From positions 1 to 44,690 of the forward strand of contig NZ_QVLR01000017.1 of assembly GCF_014822185.1 (NCBI RefSeq): 44,690 bases of DNA. The letters run 5' to 3'. The notes under the pieces are model-generated. The model worked only from the letters and a program-made list of their open reading frames with translations. It did not search any database and had not been told where the DNA came from. Below are positions 32,597 through 41,379 of this stretch, in pieces. The stretch is from Azoarcus sp. Aa7 (lineage in GTDB: Bacteria > Pseudomonadota > Gammaproteobacteria > Burkholderiales > Rhodocyclaceae). How positions within the stretch are numbered: the stretch's first letter is position 1; each line of letters opens with the position of its first letter. Position numbers and translations under genes: made by a program.

Positions 32597-33870
32597 ACGC
32601 CGGGGCGGCGGGGCAACATCCGGCGCGGCTGTCGATGGCCGAGGTCGTCGCCTCGTTCGAACCCCGCATGACCGTCTTCCTTGGCGGGCTGTCGGGCGAG
32701 TCGCTGGCCTTGCGTGATGCCTTGCGTGCCGCGCCCGACAAGGCCGCCGGCGTGCGCTTCGTCGGCGTGTTCTTTCACGGCATCAACGAGGGCGCGTACG
32801 CGACGCTGCACCCGCAAGCGCGTCAGCGCGCCTATTTCATGCTGCCGTCGTTCCGGCCAGATTTCCTCGATGGGCGGGTCGAACTGCTTCCGGTGGATTA
32901 CGTCGGTGCGTGGCGAGATCTCAGTCGCCTCGAGATCGATCTCGCCATCGTCCAGACGAGCGAGCCGGACGAACAGGGGCGGCTGAGCCTCGGGGTCTGC
33001 CATGATTTCGCTCCTGCCGTCTGGTCGCACGCCCGCCGGCGCATTGCCCACATCAACCCCGCGATGCCACGGACGCGGGGGAGCGTGCAAGTCTCGCTCG
33101 ACGACTGCGACGCGGTGGTGGAAGTGGGGGGAGAGCTGGTGAGCTATCGCGAGGAATCGCCGAACGCGCCGCTGGCGCAACTGGCGTCCCATGCGGCGGG
33201 GACTGTGCGCAACGGCGACACGATCCAGCTGGGGATCGGCCGGATGGTCGCCGCGGTGTTCGGAGCGCTCGGCGATCATCGTAACCTCCGGCTCCATGCG
33301 GGCATGGCGACACAGGCCGTCGTTCCACTCGTCGATCGTGGCGTGATTCGTGGTGCGGGATCCGCGAATGTCGGCGTGGCTCTCGGCGATGCAGCGTTCT
33401 ACCAGCGGGTTGCGCAGGACGAGACTTTCCACTTTGCGCCGGTGAGCGAAACCCACGATGTACGCCGCATTGCTGCACTCGACGACTTCGTCGCGATCAA
33501 TGCAGCGCTCGAAGTGGACCTTCTCGGGCAGGTCAATTGCGATTCGCTGGGTGGCCAACTGGTCGCCGGTGTCGGCGGCATGCCCGCGTTCGCCGGTGGT
33601 GCACAGCTGTCGCGCAATGGCCGCGCAGTGTTCGCACTGCTCTCCAGCGCAGCGCGCGGCACGGTCTCACGCATCGTGCCGCGGCTCGATTCGGCGGCGC
33701 TCGTCGGCGCCCCACGACATCTCGTCGACATCGTCGTTACCGAGCATGGGGTGGCGGATATGCGGGGCGCATCGTTGACCGAGCGTGCAAAGCGCTTGAT
33801 AGGCGTTGCGGCGCCGGAACACCGCGACGCCTTGCGAACTGCCTGGGGGCGGATGCGAACATCGTTCTGA
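32593..33870 (+). CDS. Acetyl-CoA hydrolase/CoA-transferase family protein
   Basis: A 425-residue protein with the class I CoA-transferase pattern: MTVFLGGLSGE, DLAIVQTSEPDEQGRLSLGV (20), INPAMPRTRG, QLGIGRMVAAVFGAL and GVGGMPAFAGGA (the VGGxxxFxxGA loop). Where 4-hydroxybutyrate CoA-transferase has HTEM with the catalytic Glu, this reads LHAGM, so that Glu is missing. It may be a hydrolase, use another residue, or belong to the subgroup with HSGM at this site. ATG 32593 overlaps the thiolase stop. Likely role: loading or unloading CoA on an acid of the pathway. Confidence 0.8.
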   Translation: MNAGAAGQHPARLSMAEVVASFEPRMTVFLGGLSGESLALRDALRAAPDKAAGVRFVGVFFHGINEGAYATLHPQARQRAYFMLPSFRPDFLDGRVELLPVDYVGAWRDLSRLEIDLAIVQTSEPDEQGRLSLGVCHDFAPAVWSHARRRIAHINPAMPRTRGSVQVSLDDCDAVVEVGGELVSYREESPNAPLAQLASHAAGTVRNGDTIQLGIGRMVAAVFGALGDHRNLRLHAGMATQAVVPLVDRGVIRGAGSANVGVALGDAAFYQRVAQDETFHFAPVSETHDVRRIAALDDFVAINAALEVDLLGQVNCDSLGGQLVAGVGGMPAFAGGAQLSRNGRAVFALLSSAARGTVSRIVPRLDSAALVGAPRHLVDIVVTEHGVADMRGASLTERAKRLIGVAAPEHRDALRTAWGRMRTSF

Positions 33871-34040
33871 ATCGGTGAAATGGCGCCGCTCGGCAGTGAA
33901 GGACGCGCAGAAGCGAATCTGGAAGCGTCGGGTGCGCAAGCGTGGGGCGACTGGGGTGAGTGGGGCCGTCGTTATACGGGTAGGGCGCGGATACTCTTGT
34001 GGTCCGAAGAGCCGGGCCATTGGCCACTGGACCGAATCCG

Positions 34041-34475
34041 ATGAGCAAGACGTCGGATGGCCTCGAGGACGACTTCGAGTGTCATTTTGCTCATATATCT
34101 GCTCGGAAGTCGGCACGGAATCACCTCCTCTATTACGACGAGCGCGACCTGACCGCGATTCGCATCGGCCCGTGGAAGGTCTCGTTCGCCTCGAAGCGTA
34201 GCGGCAAGTGGGACGACGCCTTGCTGCCATATGGCCGGCCGAACATCACCAACCTGCTCATGGACCCCTTCGAACGCCAGGATGGCGACGTCAATCGCGC
34301 CTGGACGGAAGGCAAGGGCTGGGTGTATCTGCCGGTCTTGCGGGTGCTGCAGGAACACCTGGAAACATTCAAGGAGTTCCCGCCGCGTCCGGGCACGATT
34401 CAGGGGGATGTGACGCGCATGATCCGGGACTCGATGAGCAGGATCGAAGCTGCGAAGCGGGCCGGAGCGAATTGA
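34041..34475 (+). pseudogene. C-terminal remnant of an arylsulfatase gene
   Basis: From about 34110 the frame reads NHLLYYDERDLTAIRIGPWK, VSFASKRSGKWDDALLPYG, then NLLMDPFERQDGD and VLQEHLETFKEFPPRPGTI. This is the C-terminal subdomain of type I arylsulfatases (FxYYxxxxLxAIRxGxWK...FNLxMDPFE...FLxTFKEFPPR). The catalytic N-terminal 400 residues with the CxPxR formylglycine site are absent, and the first 23 codons after ATG 34041 look unrelated. It is a truncated fragment of about 120 codons, unlikely to be active. Confidence 0.75.
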
Positions 34476-34492
34476 CCTTGGATTTCAGGCGT

Positions 34493-34511
34493 GCTCCCCG
34501 AGGAGGGGAGC
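34493..34511. terminator. Hairpin between the sulfatase remnant and tetR-type gene
   Basis: GCTCCCC (34493-34499) and GGGGAGC (34505-34511) pair around GAGGA. There is no T-run on either side, so it is a weak candidate for ending the transcript. Confidence 0.35.
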
Positions 34512-34587
34512 GCGTCAAGATCGTGTTCTGGCAGCAGGGACATCCCGCGAATGCCTTGGCCGGTTCGCCGGGGCTTGCGGAGGGGTC

Positions 34588-35190
34588 TTACGGATTCAGC
34601 AGCACCGCGATCGCGCAGTCGCACATCGCCTTCAGGCCGCTCTGGTCCTTGTAGACGCCGTCGTTCTGTAGCCGGCTCAGCCCGTGCAGGGTGCTCCACG
34701 TAACCTGGGACAGCCGCTTCGGGTCGAAGCGGTCGGACATGATGCCGTCGGCCTGCCACTGTTTCACCATTTCGCGCAGGCGGCGGAAGCAGTCGCGGGC
34801 GGTGGTGCGCAGCGCATCGTTCGGGGTGTGCTGCTTCCAGATCGTCCGGCTGAACATCAGGTCGTAGAGCTCGGCGTCCTGTGTCGCGAAGTGCACGTAG
34901 CCATGCACGAAGGTGGCGAAGCGTTCGCGCGAGGCGCCGGTTTCCGGGGCGAGGGCAGCGTCCATCAGGCGATGCAGCGTCGCGAACCCTTCGGCGACGA
35001 TCGCGCACAGCAGGTCGTTCTTGTCCTGGAAGTGGTGATAGAGGGCGGTGCGCGATACGCCCACGGCGTCGGCGAGCTTGCGCAGGGACAGGGCCTCGAT
35101 GCCGTCTTCGCAGACCATGACCCGCGCGGCGTCCAGCAGACTGCGCCGCAAGTCGCCGTGATGGTAGGGAGGTGGGAGAGTTTTGGCCAT
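34588..35190 (-). CDS. TetR-family transcriptional regulator
   Basis: A 200-residue protein when started at ATG 35190 (MAKTLPPPYHHGDLRRSLLD). The N-terminal DNA-binding region is typical: GIEALSLRKLADAVGVSRTA and LYHHFQDKNDLLCAIVAEGF. The rest is the helical ligand domain. It is divergent from the fadB-like gene, and the palindrome CTTGACA-G-TGTCAAG stands between them, so it very probably represses the fad operon and itself until an acyl-CoA or acid ligand binds. Confidence 0.92.
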   Translation of the reverse strand: MAKTLPPPYHHGDLRRSLLDAARVMVCEDGIEALSLRKLADAVGVSRTALYHHFQDKNDLLCAIVAEGFATLHRLMDAALAPETGASRERFATFVHGYVHFATQDAELYDLMFSRTIWKQHTPNDALRTTARDCFRRLREMVKQWQADGIMSDRFDPKRLSQVTWSTLHGLSRLQNDGVYKDQSGLKAMCDCAIAVLLNP

Positions 35191-35212
35191 GAAGGAAAAA
35201 TAGCAAACATAT

Positions 35213-35254
35213 CTTGACAGTGTCAAGAATTGACCGTAACTTGACAGCGTCTAG
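35213..35254. promoter_or_regulatory. Tandem TetR-type operator with promoter
   Basis: CTTGACA-G-TGTCAAG (35213-35227) is a perfect 15-bp palindrome. A second, imperfect copy, CTTGACA-G-CGTCTAG (35240-35254), lies with its centre 27 bases further right. TTGACA (35214-35219) with a 17-base spacer and TAACTT (35237-35242) would be the fad promoter, covered by both sites. Confidence 0.65.
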
Positions 35255-35317
35255 TTTAATTTTCAGGCCCGGCAGAAGACCCGAAAAGTTGCGGGGCGCA
35301 ACGTGAGGAGAAGTGTC

Positions 35318-37729
35318 TTGACCAGATTGATCGTAAGGAAGGCGGCCGTGCTGGGCGCCGGGGTGATGGGGGCGCAGATCGCGGCGCATCTCGCGAATGC
35401 CGGCGTTCCGGTGCTGCTGTACGACCTGCCCGCCGCGGAAGGCGACCGCAACGGCGTCGTGAAGAAGGCGCTCGACGGGCTGAAGAAGCTCGATCCTGCG
35501 CCGCTCGCGAGCAAGGACGTGCTCAAGTACATCGATGCCGCGAACTACGACGAGCATCTGCCGCTTCTGGCGGAGTGCGATCTCGTGATCGAGGCGATCG
35601 CCGAGCGCATGGACTGGAAGCACGCGCTGTACGCGCGGATCGCTCCGCACCTCGCGCCGCACGCGGTCGTCGCGTCGAACACCTCGGGCCTGTCGATCGA
35701 CGCCCTGGCGCAGGGCCTGCCGGACACCGTGCGGCCGCGTTTCTGCGGCATCCACTTCTTCAACCCGCCGCGCTACATGCACCTGGTCGAGATCATCGCG
35801 ACCCCGGACACCGCAACGGCGACCCTCGACGCCTTGGAAACCTGGCTCACCTCGCGCCTCGGCAAGGGCGTGATCCGGGCGTTCGATACGCCCAACTTCG
35901 TCGCGAACCGCATCGGCGTGTTCTCGATCCTCGCGGTGATGCATCACACGCAGGCCTTCGGGCTGGGCTTCGACGCCGCCGATGCGCTCACCGGGCCGAA
36001 GATCGGGCGGCCGAAGAGCGCTACCTACCGTACCGCCGACGTCGTCGGCCTCGACACGATGGCGCACGTCGTCAAGACGATGCAGGACACCCTCCGAGAT
36101 GGGAAAAATGCGGATCCCTGGCACGCCCACTTCCAGGTGCCGGCATGGCTGCGCGCGCTGATCGACAAGGGCGCGCTCGGCCAGAAGACGCGTGGCGGCA
36201 TCTTCCGCAAGCAGGGCAAGGAGATCCAGGTCCTCGACCTGGGGCTGCAGGACTATCGTCCGTCCGCCGGCGAGGTAGCCGAGGAGGTCGCCGCGATCCT
36301 GAAGATCAGGAATGCGGCCGAGAAATTCGCCGCGCTGCGGGCGTCGGCGCATCCGCAGGCGCAGTTCCTGTGGGCGATCTTCCGCGACATCTTCCATTAC
36401 GCCGCGGTGCAGCTGGAGAACGTCGCCGACAATGCGCGTGACCTCGACTTGGCGATGCGCTGGGGCTTCGGCTGGGCGCAGGGGCCGTTCGAAACCTGGC
36501 AGGCCGCCGGCTGGGCCGGGACCGCACAGGCCATCGCGGCCGACATCGCCGCGGGTCGCGCGATGAGCAGCGCGCCGCTGCCGGCCTGGGCGCTCGACGC
36601 GGGCCGCACCGGCGTGCATACGCCGGAAGGCTCCTACTCCGCCCGCAAGGACGCCTATGTGCCGCGTTCGGTGCTGCCGGTCTATCAGCGCCAGCTCTTC
36701 CCCGAGCGCGTGCTGGGCGAAGCCGCGCCGCTGCCGGCGCAGTCGGGCGAGACGCTGTTCGAGAACGAGGGCGCGCGCCTGTGGCGCCTGCCGACGGTCG
36801 ATGCCGGCATCGGCATCCTGTCGATCAAATCCAAGATGCATGCGATCGGCGACGAGGTGCTCGACGGCGTGATCGCCGCGGTGCGCCAGGCCGAGGAGAC
36901 GCTCGACGGCGTCGTGATCTGGCACGAGCCGCCCTTCGCGGTGGGCGCCAACCTGCAGCAGGTGTCCGAGGCGATTGCGGCCGGGCAGTTCGAGCGGCTC
37001 GAGCAGACCGTCGAGCGGTTCCAGCGCGCCTCGCAGGCGCTCAAGTATGCGCAGGTGCCGGTGGTCGCCGCGGTGCAGGGCATGGCGCTGGGCGGCGGCT
37101 GCGAGTTCGTCATGCACGCCGGCAAGCGCGTGATGGCGCTGGAAAGCTACGTCGGGCTGGTCGAGGCCGGCGTCGGGCTGATCCCGGCGGGCGGCGGGTG
37201 CAAGGAGTTCGCGGTCCGCGCCGCCGAGTTGGCGGCCCAGTCCGCCACCCCGAAGGAGGTATTCGACTTCCTGCAGCCGGTGTTCATGAACATCGCGATG
37301 GCCAAGGTCACCAAGAGCGCGGTCGAGGCGGTCGACTACGGCTTCACCCGGCGCAGCGACACGGTCCTCTTCAACGCCAACGAGCTGCTGTGGGTCGCGA
37401 TCCGCGAGGCGCGCGCGATGGCCGACGCCGGCTACGCGCCGCCGCAGAAGGCGCGCGGTGTCGCGGTGGCCGGCAAGAACGGCATCGCCACGCTCGAGAT
37501 GACGCTCGTGAACATGAAGGACGGCGGAATGATCTCCGCCCACGACTACAAGGTGGCCAGGGCGGCCGCGGTCGCGCTGTGCGGCGGCGAAATCGAGACC
37601 GGCAGCCTGGTCGATGAGGAGTGGCTGCTCACCGTCGAGCGCCGCCAGTTCCTCGAACTGTTGAAGACCCCCGAAACGCAGGCCCGCATCCGGCACATGC
37701 TGGAAACCGGCAAGCCGCTTCGTAACTAA
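35318..37729 (+). CDS. FadB-like 3-hydroxyacyl-CoA dehydrogenase/enoyl-CoA hydratase
   Basis: About 803 residues from TTG 35318, which sits 7 bases after GAGGAG; GTG 35303 is the alternative but would contain the ribosome site. Order is dehydrogenase first: AAVLGAGVMGAQIAAHLANAG (cut) binds NAD, SNTSGLSID and FFNPPRYMHLVE follow. A crotonase domain occupies about residues 490-720, with AVQGMALGGGCEF and the Glu-containing GLVEAGVGLIPAGGGCKE. This dehydrogenase-hydratase order and length occur in the large FadB-type proteins of betaproteobacteria and actinobacteria. It heads the operon with fadA-, fadD- and fadE-like genes. Confidence 0.92.
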   Translation: MTRLIVRKAAVLGAGVMGAQIAAHLANAGVPVLLYDLPAAEGDRNGVVKKALDGLKKLDPAPLASKDVLKYIDAANYDEHLPLLAECDLVIEAIAERMDWKHALYARIAPHLAPHAVVASNTSGLSIDALAQGLPDTVRPRFCGIHFFNPPRYMHLVEIIATPDTATATLDALETWLTSRLGKGVIRAFDTPNFVANRIGVFSILAVMHHTQAFGLGFDAADALTGPKIGRPKSATYRTADVVGLDTMAHVVKTMQDTLRDGKNADPWHAHFQVPAWLRALIDKGALGQKTRGGIFRKQGKEIQVLDLGLQDYRPSAGEVAEEVAAILKIRNAAEKFAALRASAHPQAQFLWAIFRDIFHYAAVQLENVADNARDLDLAMRWGFGWAQGPFETWQAAGWAGTAQAIAADIAAGRAMSSAPLPAWALDAGRTGVHTPEGSYSARKDAYVPRSVLPVYQRQLFPERVLGEAAPLPAQSGETLFENEGARLWRLPTVDAGIGILSIKSKMHAIGDEVLDGVIAAVRQAEETLDGVVIWHEPPFAVGANLQQVSEAIAAGQFERLEQTVERFQRASQALKYAQVPVVAAVQGMALGGGCEFVMHAGKRVMALESYVGLVEAGVGLIPAGGGCKEFAVRAAELAAQSATPKEVFDFLQPVFMNIAMAKVTKSAVEAVDYGFTRRSDTVLFNANELLWVAIREARAMADAGYAPPQKARGVAVAGKNGIATLEMTLVNMKDGGMISAHDYKVARAAAVALCGGEIETGSLVDEEWLLTVERRQFLELLKTPETQARIRHMLETGKPLRN

Positions 37730-37749
37730 TCGGGCCAGGAGACATAGCA

Positions 37750-38949
37750 ATGAGCAAACAGATTCAAGACGCCTACATCGTGGCGGCGACGCGCCTGCCG
37801 GTGGCCAAGCGCAACGGCATGTACCGCAACGTGCGGCCGGACGACATGCTGGCGGCGGTGCTGAAGGCCGTGGTCGCGCAGGTGCCGGCGGTCGATCCGG
37901 CGCGCATCGGCGACGTCATCGTCGGCTGCGCGATGCCGGAGGCCGAGCAGGGCATGAACGTGGCGCGTATCGGCGTGCTGCTCGCCGGCCTGCCGAACAC
38001 CGTGCCGGGTTACACCATCAACCGTTTCTGCTCGTCCGGCGTGCAGGCCGTGGCCGATGCCGCCAACCAGATCCGCCTGGGCCTGGCCGACGTGATGATC
38101 GCCGCCGGCACCGAGTCGATGAGCGTGATGCCGCAGATGATGGGCAACAAGGTGTCGCTGAACCCGGCGGTCTTCGCGACGGAAGAGAACGTGGGCATCG
38201 CCTATGGCATGGGCCTGACCGCCGAGAAGGTCGCCCAGCAGTGGAAGATCTCGCGCGACGCGCAGGACGCGTTCGCGCTGGCCTCGAACCAGAAGGCCTG
38301 CGCGGCGATCCAGGCCGGCCACTTCAATGCCGAGACCACGCCCTTCGCGATCCGCGAAAGCCTGCCCGACCTGCGGACCGGCAACGTGAAGGTGCGCGAG
38401 CGCATGGCCGAGGTCGATGAAGGCCCGCGCGCGGACGCGTCGCTGGAGAAGTTCGGCAAGCTCAAGCCGGTGTTCCACGCGCGCGGCTCGGTGACGGCCG
38501 GCAACTCGTCGCAGATGTCGGACGGGGCGGGCGCGGTGATGCTCGTGTCCGAGAAGGTGCTCAAGGAATACAACCTGACCCCGCTGGCGCGTTTCGCGGG
38601 CTTCGCGGTGGGCGGCGTGGCGCCGGAGATCATGGGCATCGGCCCGATCGCGGCGATCCCCAAGGTGCTGGCCCAGGTCGGCATCCGCCAGGACGAACTC
38701 GACTGGATCGAGCTCAACGAGGCCTTCGCGGCGCAGTCGCTGGCGGTGATGCAGGAACTCGACATCGACCCGGCCAAGGTCAACCCGCTGGGCGGGGCGA
38801 TCGCGCTGGGCCATCCGCTCGGCGCGACCGGCGCGATCCGCACCGCGACCGTGGTGCACGGCCTGCAGCGCACCGGCGGGCGCTACGGCATGGTGACGAT
38901 GTGCATCGGCACCGGCATGGGCGCCGCGGGCATCTTCGAGCGCGTCTGA
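37750..38949 (+). CDS. Acetyl-CoA C-acyltransferase (FadA-like thiolase)
   Basis: A 399-residue thiolase with INRFCSSGVQAVADA (nucleophilic Cys), LNEAFAAQS, ALGHPLGATGAIRT (His) and MCIGTGMGAAGIFE (second Cys). It would release acetyl-CoA from 3-oxoacyl-CoA made by the FadB-like enzyme 20 bases upstream. Together they form the usual beta-oxidation pair. It differs clearly from the thiolase at 25901, so the window has two classical thiolases and one SCP-x type. Confidence 0.94.
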   Translation: MSKQIQDAYIVAATRLPVAKRNGMYRNVRPDDMLAAVLKAVVAQVPAVDPARIGDVIVGCAMPEAEQGMNVARIGVLLAGLPNTVPGYTINRFCSSGVQAVADAANQIRLGLADVMIAAGTESMSVMPQMMGNKVSLNPAVFATEENVGIAYGMGLTAEKVAQQWKISRDAQDAFALASNQKACAAIQAGHFNAETTPFAIRESLPDLRTGNVKVRERMAEVDEGPRADASLEKFGKLKPVFHARGSVTAGNSSQMSDGAGAVMLVSEKVLKEYNLTPLARFAGFAVGGVAPEIMGIGPIAAIPKVLAQVGIRQDELDWIELNEAFAAQSLAVMQELDIDPAKVNPLGGAIALGHPLGATGAIRTATVVHGLQRTGGRYGMVTMCIGTGMGAAGIFERV

Positions 38950-38973
38950 GCCACGCCCGCACTGCGGGCAGAA

Positions 38974-38998
38974 CGGGGCACGGCACGACCGTGCCCCG
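38974..38998. terminator. Strong GC hairpin after the fadA-like gene
   Basis: CGGGGCACGG (38974-38983) and CCGTGCCCCG (38989-38998) form a perfect 10-bp stem with loop CACGA, just after a smaller GCCCGC-ACT-GCGGGC hairpin (38955-38969). No T-run follows, so it may attenuate or protect mRNA rather than terminate. Confidence 0.45.
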
Positions 38999-39075
38999 CA
39001 GGCGGCACAGACCGCCATACGACAAGACAAGACGAGGACACGCCGACGCAAGTCTGGCGGAGGAGGAGATGAGAG

Positions 39076-39651
39076 ATGGACGCACGGCATTTCATGTGCG
39101 CGGCGACACTGATCGCCGCGCTGTCGGCCGCACCGGGGCTGCATGCCGCGGAAGTGGCCGGCGTGCACGTGGACGACCGCATCCGGGTCGGCACGCAGGA
39201 ACTCGCGCTCAACGGCGCGGGGATTCGCACCAAGGTGTTTTTCAAGGTCTATGTCGGCGCGCTCTACACGGGCGCGCGCGCGACGACGCCCGAGGCCGTC
39301 TATGAGGCGGCGGGGCCGCGGCGCATCAGCCTGCACCTGCTGCGCGATCTGGACGCGCAGGCGCTGCACGAAGCCCTCGACGAGGGGCTGCGCAACAACC
39401 TGAGCACCGCTGAACTGGAGGCGCTGAAGGTGCCGGCCGGGCAGCTTGCCACGCTGATGAAGTCGATCGGCAAGGCGCGCAGCGGGACGGTGATCGCCAT
39501 CGACTTCGGCGCCGACGGCATCGCCGTCAGCGTGAACGGCGAGGTGCGCGGGCAGGTCGCCGGGGGCGCCTTCGCGAAGGCGCTGTTGCGCGTGTGGCTG
39601 GGCGAGAAACCGGCCGATGCGGATCTGAAGAAGGCCCTTCTCGGGGGCTGA
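39076..39651 (+). CDS. Secreted chalcone-isomerase-fold protein
   Basis: A 191-residue protein with a signal peptide of about 25 residues (ending LHAAEV). The mature part, [32 protein letters not shown] and [20 protein letters not shown], matches the chalcone-isomerase-like family common in betaproteobacteria. These are fatty-acid-binding-like proteins with no proven catalysis. Export plus a position between the thiolase and CoA-ligase genes suggests a periplasmic role in fatty-acid or substrate handling. Confidence 0.82.
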   Translation: MDARHFMCAATLIAALSAAPGLHAAEVAGVHVDDRIRVGTQELALNGAGIRTKVFFKVYVGALYTGARATTPEAVYEAAGPRRISLHLLRDLDAQALHEALDEGLRNNLSTAELEALKVPAGQLATLMKSIGKARSGTVIAIDFGADGIAVSVNGEVRGQVAGGAFAKALLRVWLGEKPADADLKKALLGG

Positions 39652-39667
39652 GGACGGGGAACGACAC

Positions 39668-41329
39668 ATGGAAAAAATCTGGTTGCCGAGCTACCCGCAG
39701 GGCGTCCCGCCCGAGATTGACCTGGCCGACGCGCCCTCGCTGGTCGCCGTCTTCGAAAAGGCCTGCGCGCGCTACGCGTCACAGGTCGCCTACGTCAGCA
39801 TGGGGCGCGAAATCACGTACGCCCGGCTCGATGCCGAGGCGCGCGAGTTCGCCGGCTGGCTGCAGTCGCGCGGGCTGAAGAAGGGCGATCGCGTCGCGCT
39901 GATGATGCCCAACCTCCTGCAATACCCGGTGGCACTGTTCGGCGCGTTGCGCGCCGGCTGCGTCGTCGTGAATTGCAATCCGCTCTACACGGCGCGCGAA
40001 CTGGAGCACCAGCTCAAGGACTCGGGCGCGACGGCGATCGTCATCGTCGAGAACTTCGCCCATACGCTGCAGCAGGTGCTTGCGCGCACGCCCGTCAAGC
40101 ACGTCATCGTGACCTCGATGGGCGAGCGCGTCGGGGGGCTCAAAGGGGCGCTGGTGAACCTCGTCGTGCGGCGCGTCAAGAAGATGGTGCCGGCTTGGCA
40201 CCTGCCCGGCGCGGTGTCCTTTAAGGCTGCGCTCGCCGCCGGCCGCCGGCACGGCTTCCGGCCCGCGACACTCGGCCACGCGGACATCGCCTTCCTGCAA
40301 TACACGGGCGGCACCACCGGGGTGTGCAAGGGGGCGATGCTCACGCACGGCAATATCTGCGCCAACGTGCTGCAGGCTTGGCACTGGATCCGGCCGGCGG
40401 TCCGCGAGGGGCAGGAAGTGATCGTCACCGCGCTGCCGCTGTACCACGTCTTCGCGCTCACGGCGAACTGCCTCGTCTTCCTGATGATCGGTGCGAAGAA
40501 CGTGCTCATCGCCAATCCGCGCGACATTCCGGGTCTGGTGAAGGAATGGCGCCGGCACCCGGTGAGCGTGGTGACCGGCGTCAACACGCTGTTCAACGCG
40601 CTGCTCAACTGCGCCGACTTCGCGACGCTCGATTTCTCGACGATGCGCCTCACCCTCGGCGGCGGCATGGCCGTGCAGGCGCCGGTGGCCGAGCGCTGGC
40701 GCAAGGTCACCGGCACGACGCTGCTGCAGGCCTACGGGCTGACCGAAACCTCGCCCGCGGCGACGATGAACCCGCTGGACATGAAGGACTTCAACGGTTC
40801 GATCGGCCTGCCGATCTCGTCCACGGAGGTTTCCATCCGCGACGACGACGACAACGAAGCGCCGCAAGGGCAGACCGGCGAGATCTGCATCCGCGGTCCG
40901 CAGGTGATGAAGGGCTACTGGCAGCGCCCGGGCGAAACCCACGCGGTGTTCCATCCGGGCGGCTTCCTGCGCACCGGCGACGTTGGCTACGTGGACGGGC
41001 GCGGCTTCGTGTTCCTGGTCGATCGCAAGAAGGACATGATCCTCGTGTCCGGCTTCAACGTGTATCCGAACGAAGTCGAGGAGGCCGTCGCGATGCATCC
41101 GGGTGTCGCCGAGGTGGCGGCGGTCGGGGTCGCCGACGCGCATTCCGGCGAGGCTGTGAAGATCTTTGTCGTGCGCAAGGACCCCGCGCTGGACGCGCCG
41201 GCCCTGATCGCACACTGCCGCACCGTGCTCACCGGCTACAAGGTGCCGAAACATGTTGAATTCCGCGATGACCTGCCGCGTACCAACGTCGGCAAGATCC
41301 TGCGTCGCGCCCTGAAGGAGGCTGCCTGA
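39668..41329 (+). CDS. Long-chain acyl-CoA synthetase (FadD-like)
   Basis: A 553-residue AMP-forming ligase. The P-loop [62 protein letters not shown] (20) and the catalytic Lys in [10 protein letters not shown] are all present. It activates fatty or other hydrophobic carboxylic acids to CoA thioesters at the membrane. It starts 16 bases after the CHI-fold gene and belongs to the fad operon. It is the only CoA ligase in the window and so is a candidate for activating the alicyclic acid as well. Confidence 0.93.
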   Translation: MEKIWLPSYPQGVPPEIDLADAPSLVAVFEKACARYASQVAYVSMGREITYARLDAEAREFAGWLQSRGLKKGDRVALMMPNLLQYPVALFGALRAGCVVVNCNPLYTARELEHQLKDSGATAIVIVENFAHTLQQVLARTPVKHVIVTSMGERVGGLKGALVNLVVRRVKKMVPAWHLPGAVSFKAALAAGRRHGFRPATLGHADIAFLQYTGGTTGVCKGAMLTHGNICANVLQAWHWIRPAVREGQEVIVTALPLYHVFALTANCLVFLMIGAKNVLIANPRDIPGLVKEWRRHPVSVVTGVNTLFNALLNCADFATLDFSTMRLTLGGGMAVQAPVAERWRKVTGTTLLQAYGLTETSPAATMNPLDMKDFNGSIGLPISSTEVSIRDDDDNEAPQGQTGEICIRGPQVMKGYWQRPGETHAVFHPGGFLRTGDVGYVDGRGFVFLVDRKKDMILVSGFNVYPNEVEEAVAMHPGVAEVAAVGVADAHSGEAVKIFVVRKDPALDAPALIAHCRTVLTGYKVPKHVEFRDDLPRTNVGKILRRALKEAA

Positions 41330-41379
41330 GGCGGCCCCGGATTTTTACTGATACCCAACCTTAACGAGAGGAATCGAAG

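Noticed and set aside
34400-37750. 1116-residue minus-strand open frame
   Set aside because: Covers the fadB-like gene antisense; only its TetR-opposite portion looks otherwise meaningful and the real tetR-type gene is in another frame.
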